In this document: one piece after another, positions 36,215-44,658 of the stretch
Position numbering within the stretch: position 1 is the stretch's first letter
Layout of the letters: the number at the start of each line of letters is the position of its first letter
The notes under the pieces: model-generated
The model's database searches: none
Seen by the model: the letters and a program-made list of their open reading frames with translations, nothing else
Told to the model about the DNA's origin: nothing
Assembly (NCBI RefSeq): GCF_007971225.1
Contig: NZ_CP042435.1
Span: forward strand, 4,901,501-4,965,500
DNA: 64,000 nucleotides
Direction: 5' to 3'
From: Panacibacter ginsenosidivorans
Lineage (GTDB): Bacteria > Bacteroidota > Bacteroidia > Chitinophagales > Chitinophagaceae
Position numbers and translations under genes: made by a program

Positions 36215-36278
36215 GTTGTGTCACTCACTTGTACGTTCGGTTCATGTATGATCAAAGCGTTGAAGAGTGCGACGCAAC
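36215..36278. repeat. 64-bp composite IDR (T-type + inverted C-type)
   Basis: A T-type core at 36215-36234 and an inverted C-type core at 36259-36278 are separated by 24 bp. Two other composites (50291, 61103) have the same 20+24+20 layout. Outer bodies continue the inverted symmetry (GAGCCGGGC left, TTGCCGGGTACATAA right), so the whole unit spans roughly 150 bp between convergent genes. Confidence 0.9.
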
Positions 36279-36323
36279 GATGCTAAATTGCATTACTATT
36301 GCCGGGTACATAAAAATTATTCT

Positions 36324-37424
36324 TTAAATGGTGATTGCCCTGTCTCTTGCAATTACACGCCAGCTATCAACAATATTTTTATCTTCTACGATCTTTGCGG
36401 TATCATACAATGCAACTGTGGGGCATATGTGAAAAGGCACGCCATAGAGGACATCTCCAACAGCGAATAGAGAAGTATCGGGTACACGCAACATTAAATG
36501 TTCTTCACTTTGACCAATGGGCTCTGCACCGGGAAGATTTAAAAAATGTACTCGTGGAAAAGGATTTTCGGCTGCTACAGATTTGTGACCAAGATCTGTG
36601 CAAACAGTGTCTGCATCGGGTATGGAAATAATTCTGGTTACAACCAGCGCCGCAAAAATAAAAGGCTCATCGGGCATGATATTTTGATAACCCCAATCCC
36701 AGAAAATAAATGTACCGGGGCTGCATTCCACACCTTCTCTGTGGGCATGAATAGGGAAAGTTGGTGTGCCACCAATTACAATTTTTGGTTGCTGTTTGAT
36801 TAATCTTTTGATAGCATCGGCCAAAGTACTTACCAACTGGAAAGCTTCATCGCAATGCTCTTTCCTTATTGCATAATCTGCGTCACGTATATGTCCATCA
36901 TATGCATGTAGGCCAACAACTTTTATACCACTGAAAGACTGAAATATTTCAATCAGCTGCAATGCATGCAGAGGCCTTATACCAGTACGGTTCATGCCGG
37001 TGTTAAGATCTATATATACATCGATAACACGGTTATTGTTTGCAAATAGTTCGGATAAATTATTGGCAGAAGTTATATCATCCGTAATGCAGGAGAAATG
37101 CGTGTCAGGGTAAGTTTCAACAAGCCTGAGTAGGCGTTTTGCTTTTGGCCCTATTGGCTGATAAGCAAGCAATACATCGGGTGCATGAAGCATGGCGAGC
37201 ATCTCAGCCTCTGCAATGGTGGCGCATTTAAATTTATAGATGCCCTGATCCATCATCATTTTACATACTTCAGCAATCTTATTTGTCTTTACATGCGGAC
37301 GCAACTGATCCACACTTTTTACCATACTGATCAGTAACCTTATATTTTCTGCCACTCTTTCTTTGTAAATGACCAATGCAGGAGAGTCAAGCGTATCCAC
37401 GTTATCAATAACGAACCAACTCAT
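36324..37424 (-). CDS. D-threonine aldolase / D-serine dehydratase-like PLP enzyme
   Basis: A 366-residue enzyme of the fold-type III alanine racemase N-terminal family. LDSPALVIYKERVAENIRLL is the typical start and K46 in LRPHVKTNK binds PLP. IDLNTGMNRTGIRP and the C-terminal GHKSVAAENPFPRVHFLNLP (Cys and His metal ligands region: DTVCTDLGHKS) match D-threonine aldolase/DSD-like proteins, which need a divalent metal. The ATG at 37424 gives the family N-terminus; a longer in-frame start at 37553 is unlikely. It follows the RidA and GntP genes on the same strand, which together suggest metabolism of a D-hydroxy amino acid. Confidence 0.82.
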   Translation of the reverse strand: MSWFVIDNVDTLDSPALVIYKERVAENIRLLISMVKSVDQLRPHVKTNKIAEVCKMMMDQGIYKFKCATIAEAEMLAMLHAPDVLLAYQPIGPKAKRLLRLVETYPDTHFSCITDDITSANNLSELFANNNRVIDVYIDLNTGMNRTGIRPLHALQLIEIFQSFSGIKVVGLHAYDGHIRDADYAIRKEHCDEAFQLVSTLADAIKRLIKQQPKIVIGGTPTFPIHAHREGVECSPGTFIFWDWGYQNIMPDEPFIFAALVVTRIISIPDADTVCTDLGHKSVAAENPFPRVHFLNLPGAEPIGQSEEHLMLRVPDTSLFAVGDVLYGVPFHICPTVALYDTAKIVEDKNIVDSWRVIARDRAITI

Positions 37425-37636
37425 AAATAAGTTTTTTTTGTTCAGGAGTGCTGTTTCATTCGGGTGTAATCCAGTAACACACAACTGGTGCGAAGTGTAA
37501 TGGGGCAACGGCTTAAGTACAACAGGCAAGGCCTTTAGATAATGCTGCTGCAATATAGCAGTATATTCAATATGGTGGAATCTATTTTTTTAACTTGAAT
37601 ATGTAAACGACTGTTTTAGCTGACATGTGTAATTTA

Positions 37637-37656
37637 GTACAAGTGTGCGACGCAAC
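37637..37656 (-). repeat. IDR core, C-type (CACACTT form)
   Basis: GTACAAGTGTGCGACGCAAC on the plus strand, 38 bp beyond the stop of the RidA gene and between it and the PLP-enzyme gene. Confidence 0.88.
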
Positions 37657-37694
37657 GATGTATAATATCAGTAATGAAGATTGGTACATAAACT

Positions 37695-38165
37695 CTATAC
37701 CAGTTCAAACAATACTTCTATTTCTACAGGAATATTTCCCGGCAGGGAACCCATGCCCACAGCGCTTCTTACTCCTATACCATTTTCTTCTCCCCATACC
37801 TTGGCAAAGAGCTCACTGCAGCCATTGATAATGTAAGGATGCTTTTCAAAATCGGGCGCACAACTAACCATGCCCAACACTTTTATAACACGCTTAATCT
37901 TATTAAGTGACCCGAGGTTAGCTTTGAGCGTAGCCAGGATGGCAAGACCAACTTGTCTTGCAGCAAGTTTGCCGTCTTCTATATTTATATCGCTGCCAAC
38001 ACGGCCTGTTATGAGTGTTTGATCCGGCAACAAAGGTCCGTGACCGGAAACATAACAATGATTACCATCTATAAGAAAGGGTTTATAAACACCCATTGGT
38101 GTGGGAGCTGGAGGTAATTGCAGATCTAATTGTGCAAAATTTTCATCAGGCGTCATAACATACAT
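37695..38165 (-). CDS. RidA family protein
   Basis: A 156-residue RidA/YjgF-type protein, longer than canonical RidA (about 130 residues) and of the type often encoded with amino-acid metabolism. Family motifs: YVSGHGPLLPDQ near the start, AARQVGLAILATLKANLGSL, and RSAVGMGSLPGNIPVEIEVL, whose arginine and terminal acidic residue are the usual imine-contacting positions. RidA hydrolyses reactive enamines/imines released by PLP enzymes. The gene begins 2 bp after the GntP transporter stop and lies upstream of the PLP-enzyme gene. Confidence 0.9.
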   Translation of the reverse strand: MYVMTPDENFAQLDLQLPPAPTPMGVYKPFLIDGNHCYVSGHGPLLPDQTLITGRVGSDINIEDGKLAARQVGLAILATLKANLGSLNKIKRVIKVLGMVSCAPDFEKHPYIINGCSELFAKVWGEENGIGVRSAVGMGSLPGNIPVEIEVLFELV

Positions 38166-38167
38166 TT

Positions 38168-39484
38168 TTAGTGAACAAAATAACTAAGTATCAAAACAGC
38201 AATAATACCAACAACAGAAACAATGGTTTCCATCATGCTCCATGTTTTCATTGTTTGCTTGATAGAAAGATTGAAATATTCTTTAAATAACCAAAAACCG
38301 GAATCATTTACGTGAGAGAAAAAAAGGCTGCCTGCACCAGTTGCCAGTACCATTAAGTTCGGGTTTGCTCCTGACGTAACAATTAACGGTGCAACAATGC
38401 CTGCAGTTGTTAAACCAGCAACGGTAGCAGAACCGATAGCAAGGCGTATAACGGCGGCAATACTCCATGCTGCCATGAGCGGATTGATATGAATGCTTTG
38501 TAAGGATGTTGCTATTTGCCCGCTGATACCGGTATCAAGTAGTACCTCTTTTAAAGAACCTGCTCCACCTATAATGAATAATATTACTGCTATGTCTTTT
38601 ACGGCATCCGCCAATGAATTACCTATCTGTGTCATTGTTCTGCCCTGTCTCAACCCAAGACTATACATACTAAACAAAACTGTCACAAGCATAGCCATAA
38701 CAGGGTCGCCCAGCCCCATGATTATTTTTTTCGGGAATGTGTCTTGCTTAACCAGAATATCGGTAATAGTAGCCGCCGAGATCAGTATTACAGGCAGAAA
38801 GGCAGAGAAAATACTCAGGAACATACCTGGTAATGAAGCTTCATCTTTCGGCGGTGGAATAAAAGATTCAAGCGGCCTGTTATTGTATTTCTTAAGCGTT
38901 TTTGCAAAGACCGGACCTGCAAGTATTATACAAGGCACCGCTACAATAAAGCCATACAGTAAAGTAAGGCCAAGATCTGCGTGAAACTGCTGCACCAAAG
39001 CAGTTGGCGATGGGTGAGGCGGCAAAAATCCGTGTGTAACAGACATTGCAGACAATGCGGGCAGGCCCAGGTATACAGGTGGTATTTTATATTTTATAGC
39101 AATGCTAATGGCAAGCGGCAAGATGATGACAAATCCAACATTGTAAAAGAGTGGTATGCCTATAATAAATGAAGTTAGCAGTAAGGCCCAGGCAAGATTT
39201 TTTTCACCTGAAAATCTTATAAGCCCTTTAGCGATTGTTTCTGCTGCGCCGCTCTCAGCGACGAGTTTGCCCAGCATGGCGCCAAGGCCGATAATAATGA
39301 CCAATGATCCCAAAAGATCGCCCATTCCTTTTTGTATGGAAGCAGATATTGCTCCAATTTGCATTCCGTTGGTAAGCCCGACAAACAGGCACACGATAAT
39401 AAAAGAAATAAAGGCATTTAATTTAGCCCATGTAATAAACAGGATAAGTAACAGAATTCCTATGGCAAGAATGATGAAAGACAT
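38168..39484 (-). CDS. GntP family permease
   Basis: A 438-residue inner membrane carrier with about 12 helices. GntP-family hallmarks: LVIIIGLGAMLGKLVAESGA, AKGLIRFSGEKNLAWALLL and GFLPPHPSPTALVQQFHADL. The family includes gluconate permeases and the D-serine permease DsdX. Because the operon continues with RidA and a D-threonine-aldolase/D-serine-dehydratase-like enzyme, a D-hydroxy-amino-acid substrate is plausible, but gluconate cannot be excluded. It begins the three-gene minus-strand set. Confidence 0.88.
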   Translation of the reverse strand: MSFIILAIGILLLILFITWAKLNAFISFIIVCLFVGLTNGMQIGAISASIQKGMGDLLGSLVIIIGLGAMLGKLVAESGAAETIAKGLIRFSGEKNLAWALLLTSFIIGIPLFYNVGFVIILPLAISIAIKYKIPPVYLGLPALSAMSVTHGFLPPHPSPTALVQQFHADLGLTLLYGFIVAVPCIILAGPVFAKTLKKYNNRPLESFIPPPKDEASLPGMFLSIFSAFLPVILISAATITDILVKQDTFPKKIIMGLGDPVMAMLVTVLFSMYSLGLRQGRTMTQIGNSLADAVKDIAVILFIIGGAGSLKEVLLDTGISGQIATSLQSIHINPLMAAWSIAAVIRLAIGSATVAGLTTAGIVAPLIVTSGANPNLMVLATGAGSLFFSHVNDSGFWLFKEYFNLSIKQTMKTWSMMETIVSVVGIIAVLILSYFVH

Positions 39485-39580
39485 TATGTGGAAGCTGGTA
39501 ATTAAGAAAGTAAAAATAACCGATGGTAAGATACAAAGGGAAATGATACGCCAACAACAGGTGGAAAAACTGTTTGTATC

Positions 39581-40393
39581 TTATTGCTGAAGAAGACTAT
39601 CTAACTTCTTTTTCATCAATGGAAAATCATTAAGATCATTATGCCCGCCACCTTCAATAGTTATTACTTCGTCGCCTGGTTTAAGAAATGATTGCAGTTT
39701 TTGTGTATTACTAAATGGAATTGTCTCATCAGATGTACCATGAAAAATGGTAATTGGTGCCACCACTTTTTGAATGTATTCATCTGTAGGAATTTTAAAC
39801 GTACTCATCCAATCCACAGGATACATCCAGGCATAATGTGCAGCCACATTTGATATACTATAATACGGGGATTCCAGGATTAATCTTTTGCAATTTCTTG
39901 TAGAAGCCAGCTCCGTTGCAATGCCTGTTCCCAAAGATTTTCCATAAATAATTATGCTGTCTTTTGTAAAGCCCGCAGCGCTCACCATTTTGTAAACTTC
40001 GTCAGCTTCAGTGTATAATAAGGGTTCAGTAAGATTACCGGTAGATTTGCCAAAACCTGGATAATCCATCATCCATACTTCATAACCGTGTTTGGTAAAG
40101 TTGTCAGCAAAATGCGCATAATAGGCAATATTATTCATGTTGCCATGAAAATATATAACAGCGCCTTTTCTTATTGAATCATTCACTGGTTTAAACCTTA
40201 CAATATCAAATAGGGTGCTGCTGTCATACAATACTTTTCTTTCTTCAAACGGAGTGTTAAATGTATAGACCTGGTCATGCGGCAATGGCTCGGGATGCAG
40301 TAATAATTTATTTTGAAGAAGATATAACAACACACCTACAACCACATAAATCATAAGTATAACAATAAGCCATTTTCCAATTCTTTTTTTCAT
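39581..40393 (-). CDS. alpha/beta hydrolase, membrane-anchored
   Basis: A 270-residue protein with one N-terminal helix (WLIVILMIYVVVGVLLYLL). The hydrolase core has an oxyanion segment AVIYFHGNMNNIAY, nucleophile elbow IIYGKSLGTGIA (GxSxG), the acidic residue in HGTSDETIPF and the histidine in EGGGHNDL. It resembles ABHD13/BEM46-type hydrolases. Substrate unknown. It lies 9 bp downstream of a paralogue on the same strand, so the two arose by tandem duplication and are likely co-transcribed. Confidence 0.88.
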   Translation of the reverse strand: MKKRIGKWLIVILMIYVVVGVLLYLLQNKLLLHPEPLPHDQVYTFNTPFEERKVLYDSSTLFDIVRFKPVNDSIRKGAVIYFHGNMNNIAYYAHFADNFTKHGYEVWMMDYPGFGKSTGNLTEPLLYTEADEVYKMVSAAGFTKDSIIIYGKSLGTGIATELASTRNCKRLILESPYYSISNVAAHYAWMYPVDWMSTFKIPTDEYIQKVVAPITIFHGTSDETIPFSNTQKLQSFLKPGDEVITIEGGGHNDLNDFPLMKKKLDSLLQQ

Positions 40394-40402
40394 GAAAATT
40401 AT

Positions 40403-41218
40403 TTAGTACAATAATATATCGCGGATAAAATTATGGTATTCCGGGAATGAAGGGAGATTGTTATGACCGCCTCCATGTATTCTTATCAACGTTATTTTAT
40501 GAGGGTTTAATTTCTGCAGTTTTTCACTATGGCTGATCGGTATGAGCCAATCTTTTGTACCATGAATAATATAAGTATGACAGTTAACTCTTGTTATCCA
40601 TTTGTCTGTTCTTAGATGATAACGCAATACAAATTTACTTGGTAAAAAAGGAAGATATCTTTCTACTACTTTTCTAAAACTGTAATATGGCGAATCAATG
40701 ATCAGATAACGCGGTTTGTTATCTGATGCAAGTTTGGTTGCAAAGCCACTACCCAAACTTCTGCCATATACAAGTATGTGATGTTCGTGGTACTGGACTG
40801 CCAGTGTATCATACACAAATTGCATATCTTTTTTTATATCACGTTCACTACGCTTGCCGGTGCTCTTGCCAAAGCCGCGATAGTCAACCATTACCACATC
40901 ATAGTTGTAGCGATAAAAATCACGTGCATATTTAGCCCAGCCTTTTATGCTGCGCGTATTTCCATGCAGGTAAAGTATAAGGCCATGTGGTTTATTGCAA
41001 TAAAAATGAAGCCCGTTAATACTTACACCTTGTTCTACTTCAAAAAACAATTCTTTAAACGGAACATCATATTTGTATTCAAAATCTTTGGAAAGCTTTT
41101 CCGGTTTAAAAATAAAACGATCCTGTATAAAGTATAGTAATACTACCAATAGAATATAACCACCGGCAATATAGATTATGACCGGGTTTATACGCAGTAG
41201 TAACACAAGCAGTTCCAT
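40403..41218 (-). CDS. alpha/beta hydrolase, membrane-anchored (paralogue)
   Basis: A 271-residue paralogue of the next minus-strand gene with the same layout: an N-terminal helix (IYIAGGYILLVVLLYFIQ), GLILYLHGNTRSIKGWA, the nucleophile elbow VYGRSLGSGFATKLAS, the acidic position HGTKDWLIPIS and the histidine HGGGHNNLPSF. It is probably the first gene of the pair. Role unknown. Confidence 0.88.
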   Translation of the reverse strand: MELLVLLLRINPVIIYIAGGYILLVVLLYFIQDRFIFKPEKLSKDFEYKYDVPFKELFFEVEQGVSINGLHFYCNKPHGLILYLHGNTRSIKGWAKYARDFYRYNYDVVMVDYRGFGKSTGKRSERDIKKDMQFVYDTLAVQYHEHHILVYGRSLGSGFATKLASDNKPRYLIIDSPYYSFRKVVERYLPFLPSKFVLRYHLRTDKWITRVNCHTYIIHGTKDWLIPISHSEKLQKLNPHKITLIRIHGGGHNNLPSFPEYHNFIRDILLY

Positions 41219-41281
41219 GCTTTAAAAATAACCAATAAAAAGGAGTTTGTAAGCCGGGCTGTAGTGCAGGTGGCATCGCCT

Positions 41282-41301
41282 GTTGCGTCGCACTCTTGTA
41301 C
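41282..41301 (+). repeat. IDR core, C-type
   Basis: GTTGCGTCGCACTCTTGTAC with a well preserved body before it (AAGCCGGGCTGTAGTGCAGG, then TGGCATCGCCT). It lies upstream of the hydrolase pair and just beyond the phosphoribosyltransferase stop side (75 bp). Confidence 0.9.
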
Positions 41302-41376
41302 GTTCGGAACAATTTGCAGCAGAAGCAACTGCTTATAACCTTATATACTTTATACTACTTAGATACTTTCTATTCA

Positions 41377-41877
41377 TTACTCAATATAAGCTCCCGCAAC
41401 TTCGCCTGCTTCTACTTTTACATGAATATGATCCTGCATAGTAGTAGCCATAGATAAACCAACATAATCAGGTTTAATAGGGAAGAGTTTATGCATTCTT
41501 TCGATTAGTACAAGCGTTTGAATACGGCGTGGATAATAACTCAGCAATGGTTTGCATGCATAAAGCAATGTTTTACCCGAGTTGCAAACATCATCAATAA
41601 TGATAACGTTCTTATCAGTAAAATCAACTTCTTTGCTTAATACAATTTCTTTTGGTACGTGTTTATCAAATGAGGAAGAAATTATTTCTATGGGTGTATC
41701 TATATAAGGTTGTAGAAATGTGCCGATCTTTTCTGCTACCACCATGCCACTATTACGAATACCAATAAGTATCAGAGGTGCATCATCTCCGCTTAAATTC
41801 TCTGCAATCTCTAATGCGAGACGATGCATCTTTTGCTCGGCCACTTCTTTATTCAGGAAATTTCTTATCTGCTCCAT
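41377..41877 (-). CDS. PyrR-like phosphoribosyltransferase
   Basis: A 166-residue type I phosphoribosyltransferase. The PRPP loop is VIIIDDVCNSGKTLLYA (about 88-104), followed by LVLIERMHKLFPIKPDYVGL and ATTMQDHIHVKVE, which match the PyrR/uracil-phosphoribosyltransferase-type layout. PyrR can regulate pyrimidine genes or act as a UPRTase; no pyr operon is present here, so the enzymatic role is more likely. It sits alone between inward-facing C-type IDR cores. Confidence 0.83.
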   Translation of the reverse strand: MEQIRNFLNKEVAEQKMHRLALEIAENLSGDDAPLILIGIRNSGMVVAEKIGTFLQPYIDTPIEIISSSFDKHVPKEIVLSKEVDFTDKNVIIIDDVCNSGKTLLYACKPLLSYYPRRIQTLVLIERMHKLFPIKPDYVGLSMATTMQDHIHVKVEAGEVAGAYIE

Positions 41878-41948
41878 AATATTGTAAATATAAATTCAAA
41901 AGTAATAACTCTGTCGATAAATTAACTCTGTACAGTAGCGATAAGAAT

Positions 41949-41968
41949 GTACAAGAGTGCGACGCAAC
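41949..41968 (-). repeat. IDR core, C-type
   Basis: GTACAAGAGTGCGACGCAAC on the plus strand, 71 bp upstream of the phosphoribosyltransferase start. Unusually it is followed by the start of a plus-strand gene, not a stop. Confidence 0.88.
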
Positions 41969-42071
41969 AAAAGTTTAATAGCATTACTTTGGCTCGGTTC
42001 AAAAAAATCATACTTATACGATTGTTAGCTGCAAGAAACAATCCTTTACCTTAGCATAATAAGTTTTATTT

Positions 42072-43397
42072 ATGGAGATCATTTTTCAAATAGCTTTTAT
42101 TGCATTTGCAGCAGTTGCGATCTGGTTATTTAGTAAAAAGCTGGGAGAATTAAAACGAAATATTTTGCTTGGCCGCGATGAAACGATCAACGATAATACG
42201 GCGCAACGTTGGCGCAATGTTTTGCTGCTGGCATTCGGACAAAAGAAAATGTTTAAGAATCCATTGGTTGCTGTAATGCATTTTGTGATCTATGCCGGAT
42301 TTATCATTATAAATTTAGAAGTGCTTGAAATTATACTGGATGGAATTTTAGGAACACATCGTTTATTTACAAGCGTACTTCCATTAGGGTTATACAATTT
42401 TCTTATCAATGCCTTTGAATTTCTTGCTGTGGGAGTGTTTACTGTTTGTGTGATATTTTTAATACGGAGAAATATACTAAAGCTGAAACGCTTTATCAGC
42501 AAGGATCTGAACGGATGGCCACGCAGCGATGCTAATTATATTCTTATAACAGAGATCATTTTAATGACATTATTTCTTACCATGAATGCGTGCGACACTT
42601 TATTGCAGCAGAGAGGTTATAGTCATTATGGAGAACATATCACCGGCAATTTTTCATTCTCCACTTTCCTGCATCCTTTTTTGAATGGAATGAATGATGG
42701 TACCATTGCGGATATCGAAAGAACCTGCTGGTGGTTGCACATCATCGGGATTTTTGCATTCCTGAATTATCTGCCTTATTCAAAACATTTGCATATTCTT
42801 TTTGCTTTTCCAAATGCTTACTATGCAAGGTTGCAGCCGCAGGGAAAAATGGAAAACATGCCAGACATACAAAAGGAAGTTTTGTATGCAATGCAGCCTG
42901 AATTAATTCCTGCGGATGCTGCGGAGCATAAAAATAAGTTTGGCGCTAAAGATATTTTTGATCTTAGCTGGAAGAATTTATTGGATGCATACAGTTGCAC
43001 AGAATGTGGAAGATGTACTGCTGCATGCCCTGCAAATATTACCGGAAAAAAGCTCAGCCCAAGACTGATCATGATGAAAACAAGAGACCGTGCAGAAGAA
43101 GTGGGGCGAAATATAAATGCCAATAAGTCTTTTGTTGATGATGGCAAATCTTTATTGCATAATTATATCACTGAAGAAGAATTGCGGGCCTGTACTACCT
43201 GTAATGCATGTGTAGAAGCCTGCCCCGTAAGTATTAACCCGCTTGATATTATTTTACAACAGCGCCGCTATCTTATCATGGAAGAAAGTAATGCACCCCA
43301 GGAATGGAATGGTACTTTTAGTAATATTGAAAATAATTTTGCGCCCTGGAAATTCTCACCTGATGATAGGGATAAATGGGTAGGGGAGATGCAATAA
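42072..43397 (+). CDS. membrane-bound Fe-S oxidoreductase (heterodisulfide-reductase-like)
   Basis: A 441-residue protein. The N-terminal half has about five membrane helices of a NarI/cytochrome-b-like module (VLLLAFGQKKMFKNPLVAVM, then FAFLNYLPYSKHLHILFAF, with histidines as candidate haem ligands). Two [4Fe-4S] motifs follow: CTECGRCTAACP near residue 309 and CTTCNACVEACPVS near 374. It is the first half of a heterodisulfide-reductase-like pair that moves electrons between membrane quinones and a soluble partner. The second subunit (CCG-domain protein) that usually follows immediately in Bacteroidota is absent; an epimerase gene comes next. Confidence 0.87.
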   Translation: MEIIFQIAFIAFAAVAIWLFSKKLGELKRNILLGRDETINDNTAQRWRNVLLLAFGQKKMFKNPLVAVMHFVIYAGFIIINLEVLEIILDGILGTHRLFTSVLPLGLYNFLINAFEFLAVGVFTVCVIFLIRRNILKLKRFISKDLNGWPRSDANYILITEIILMTLFLTMNACDTLLQQRGYSHYGEHITGNFSFSTFLHPFLNGMNDGTIADIERTCWWLHIIGIFAFLNYLPYSKHLHILFAFPNAYYARLQPQGKMENMPDIQKEVLYAMQPELIPADAAEHKNKFGAKDIFDLSWKNLLDAYSCTECGRCTAACPANITGKKLSPRLIMMKTRDRAEEVGRNINANKSFVDDGKSLLHNYITEEELRACTTCNACVEACPVSINPLDIILQQRRYLIMEESNAPQEWNGTFSNIENNFAPWKFSPDDRDKWVGEMQ

Positions 43398-43437
43398 TTT
43401 TTTTGGTGACAAACTGCAGTGCTACTATAAAGCTTTT

Positions 43438-43457
43438 GTTGTGTCACTCACTTGTAC
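43438..43457 (+). repeat. IDR core, T-type
   Basis: GTTGTGTCACTCACTTGTAC, 40 bp after the stop of the Fe-S protein gene and 27 bp from the stop of the convergent epimerase gene. Confidence 0.9.
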
Positions 43458-43484
43458 GTTCTGAGCTTAATTCAGCAAATAAAT

Positions 43485-44498
43485 TCATTTCATTTTTATA
43501 CCAAGACCTGGTACATCGGTGATCATAACTTTTCCAAAATCATAATCAATACCTGTTGCAATATCCTGCGCTAACAACAACGGGCCGTCCATATCTACAA
43601 AATCAAGTTGCGGAATAAACTGTGCTATTGCTGCACTACCAACAGTACTTTCATTCATGCAGCCCATCATTACTTTTAAATTAAGGCTGCGTGCTTTTTC
43701 TATCATCCGTATGGCAGGCGTAATGCCACTGCATTTGGTAAGTTTGATATTGATGCCATGAAAATGGTTGTGACATTTTTCTACATCATGTTCGCTTACG
43801 CAACTTTCATCTGCAAACAATGGTAAAGCTGATTGTTCAAATAAAACTTTCATGCCATCCCAGTTATCTTTTGCCAAAGGCTGTTCTACTAACTCAACAC
43901 CAAGTTGTTTTAGTTGTAGTATTTTTTGCAATGCTTCTTCTAAAGTCCAGCCTGCATTGGCATCTACACGAAACACAGCCTCTGTATGTTTTCTTAATTC
44001 AGTAATTGTTTCAATATCATTCTCAGTACCTACTTTTATTTTATACACCGGCCATGGTTTTGCTTTCATTTTTGCAACCATGTTTTCTATGGTATCAATG
44101 CCGATGGTATAATCTGTAACAGGTGTATTTATCCATTCAGTATTCCATAATTTAGATAATGGTTGTGCTTTCATTTTGCCATAAAGATCCCATGCTGCCA
44201 TATCTAATGCACAAACAAGAAATGGGTTTTTGGGTAAAAGATGATGTAAGTAATGCCAGTATCTTTCCGGCTCTGTAAATGCAAACTTTTCTATCATTGT
44301 TTTCTTCTGTTCAATATCTGCGATCATTTGCTCTATTGTAATATTATAATAAGTAATGGCAGGCGCTTCACCATAACCAATAAGGTTGCCTAACTGTAAC
44401 GCAACTAATAAAGATGGCTGGTGTGTTTTTGTTCTGCCACCTGAAATGGTGAATGGATATTGAAAAGGAAGATTAATAGAATGATAATGCAGTTTCAT
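43485..44498 (-). CDS. dipeptide epimerase of the enolase superfamily
   Basis: A 337-residue enzyme of the muconate-lactonizing/Ala-Glu epimerase group. The KxK acid-base motif is YKIKVG (about 152). Metal ligands follow: FRVDANAGWTLEEA (about 178), LVEQPLAKDNWDGM (about 205) and LFADESC (about 228); the C-terminal lysine lies in NIKLTKCSG (about 251). The substrate is probably L-Ala-D/L-Glu or a related dipeptide, which could come from murein. The ATG at 44498 is chosen; the upstream codon at 44504 is TTG. A T-type IDR lies beyond its stop and a C-type IDR upstream. Confidence 0.9.
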   Translation of the reverse strand: MKLHYHSINLPFQYPFTISGGRTKTHQPSLLVALQLGNLIGYGEAPAITYYNITIEQMIADIEQKKTMIEKFAFTEPERYWHYLHHLLPKNPFLVCALDMAAWDLYGKMKAQPLSKLWNTEWINTPVTDYTIGIDTIENMVAKMKAKPWPVYKIKVGTENDIETITELRKHTEAVFRVDANAGWTLEEALQKILQLKQLGVELVEQPLAKDNWDGMKVLFEQSALPLFADESCVSEHDVEKCHNHFHGINIKLTKCSGITPAIRMIEKARSLNLKVMMGCMNESTVGSAAIAQFIPQLDFVDMDGPLLLAQDIATGIDYDFGKVMITDVPGLGIKMK

Positions 44499-44533
44499 GT
44501 ACAATAATTATTTAGCTGAATTATTTTCAAAGA

Positions 44534-44566
44534 TAAAGCCACCCTGTTAATGAGGATGGCTTTATG
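44534..44566 (-). terminator. hairpin beyond the glucanotransferase gene
   Basis: ATAAAGCCATCCT and AGGGTGGCTTTAT (minus-strand sequence) pair around CATTAAC. The single mismatch on the plus strand becomes a G.U pair on the minus strand, so it fits a minus-strand transcript. It lies 93 bp beyond the 44659 stop, after the IDR; the tail CTTTGAAAAT is weak. Confidence 0.5.
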
Positions 44567-44594
44567 TATTTTAGTTGTTGAGTCTTTTGTTACA

Positions 44595-44614
44595 GTACAA
44601 GAGTGCGACGCAAC
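44595..44614 (-). repeat. IDR core, C-type
   Basis: GTACAAGAGTGCGACGCAAC on the plus strand, with body GTAGTTTGGCTCATAAAAAA, 44 bp beyond the stop of the glucanotransferase gene. Confidence 0.9.
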
Positions 44615-44658
44615 AAGAGCTTCCTGCAGGCATTGTAGTTTGGCTCATAAAAAAAATT

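Noticed and set aside
42585-42600. GTGCGACAC inside the Fe-S protein gene resembling an IDR core
   Set aside because: Only nine bases match, the flanks do not resemble the element, and the codons make a normal membrane protein sequence.
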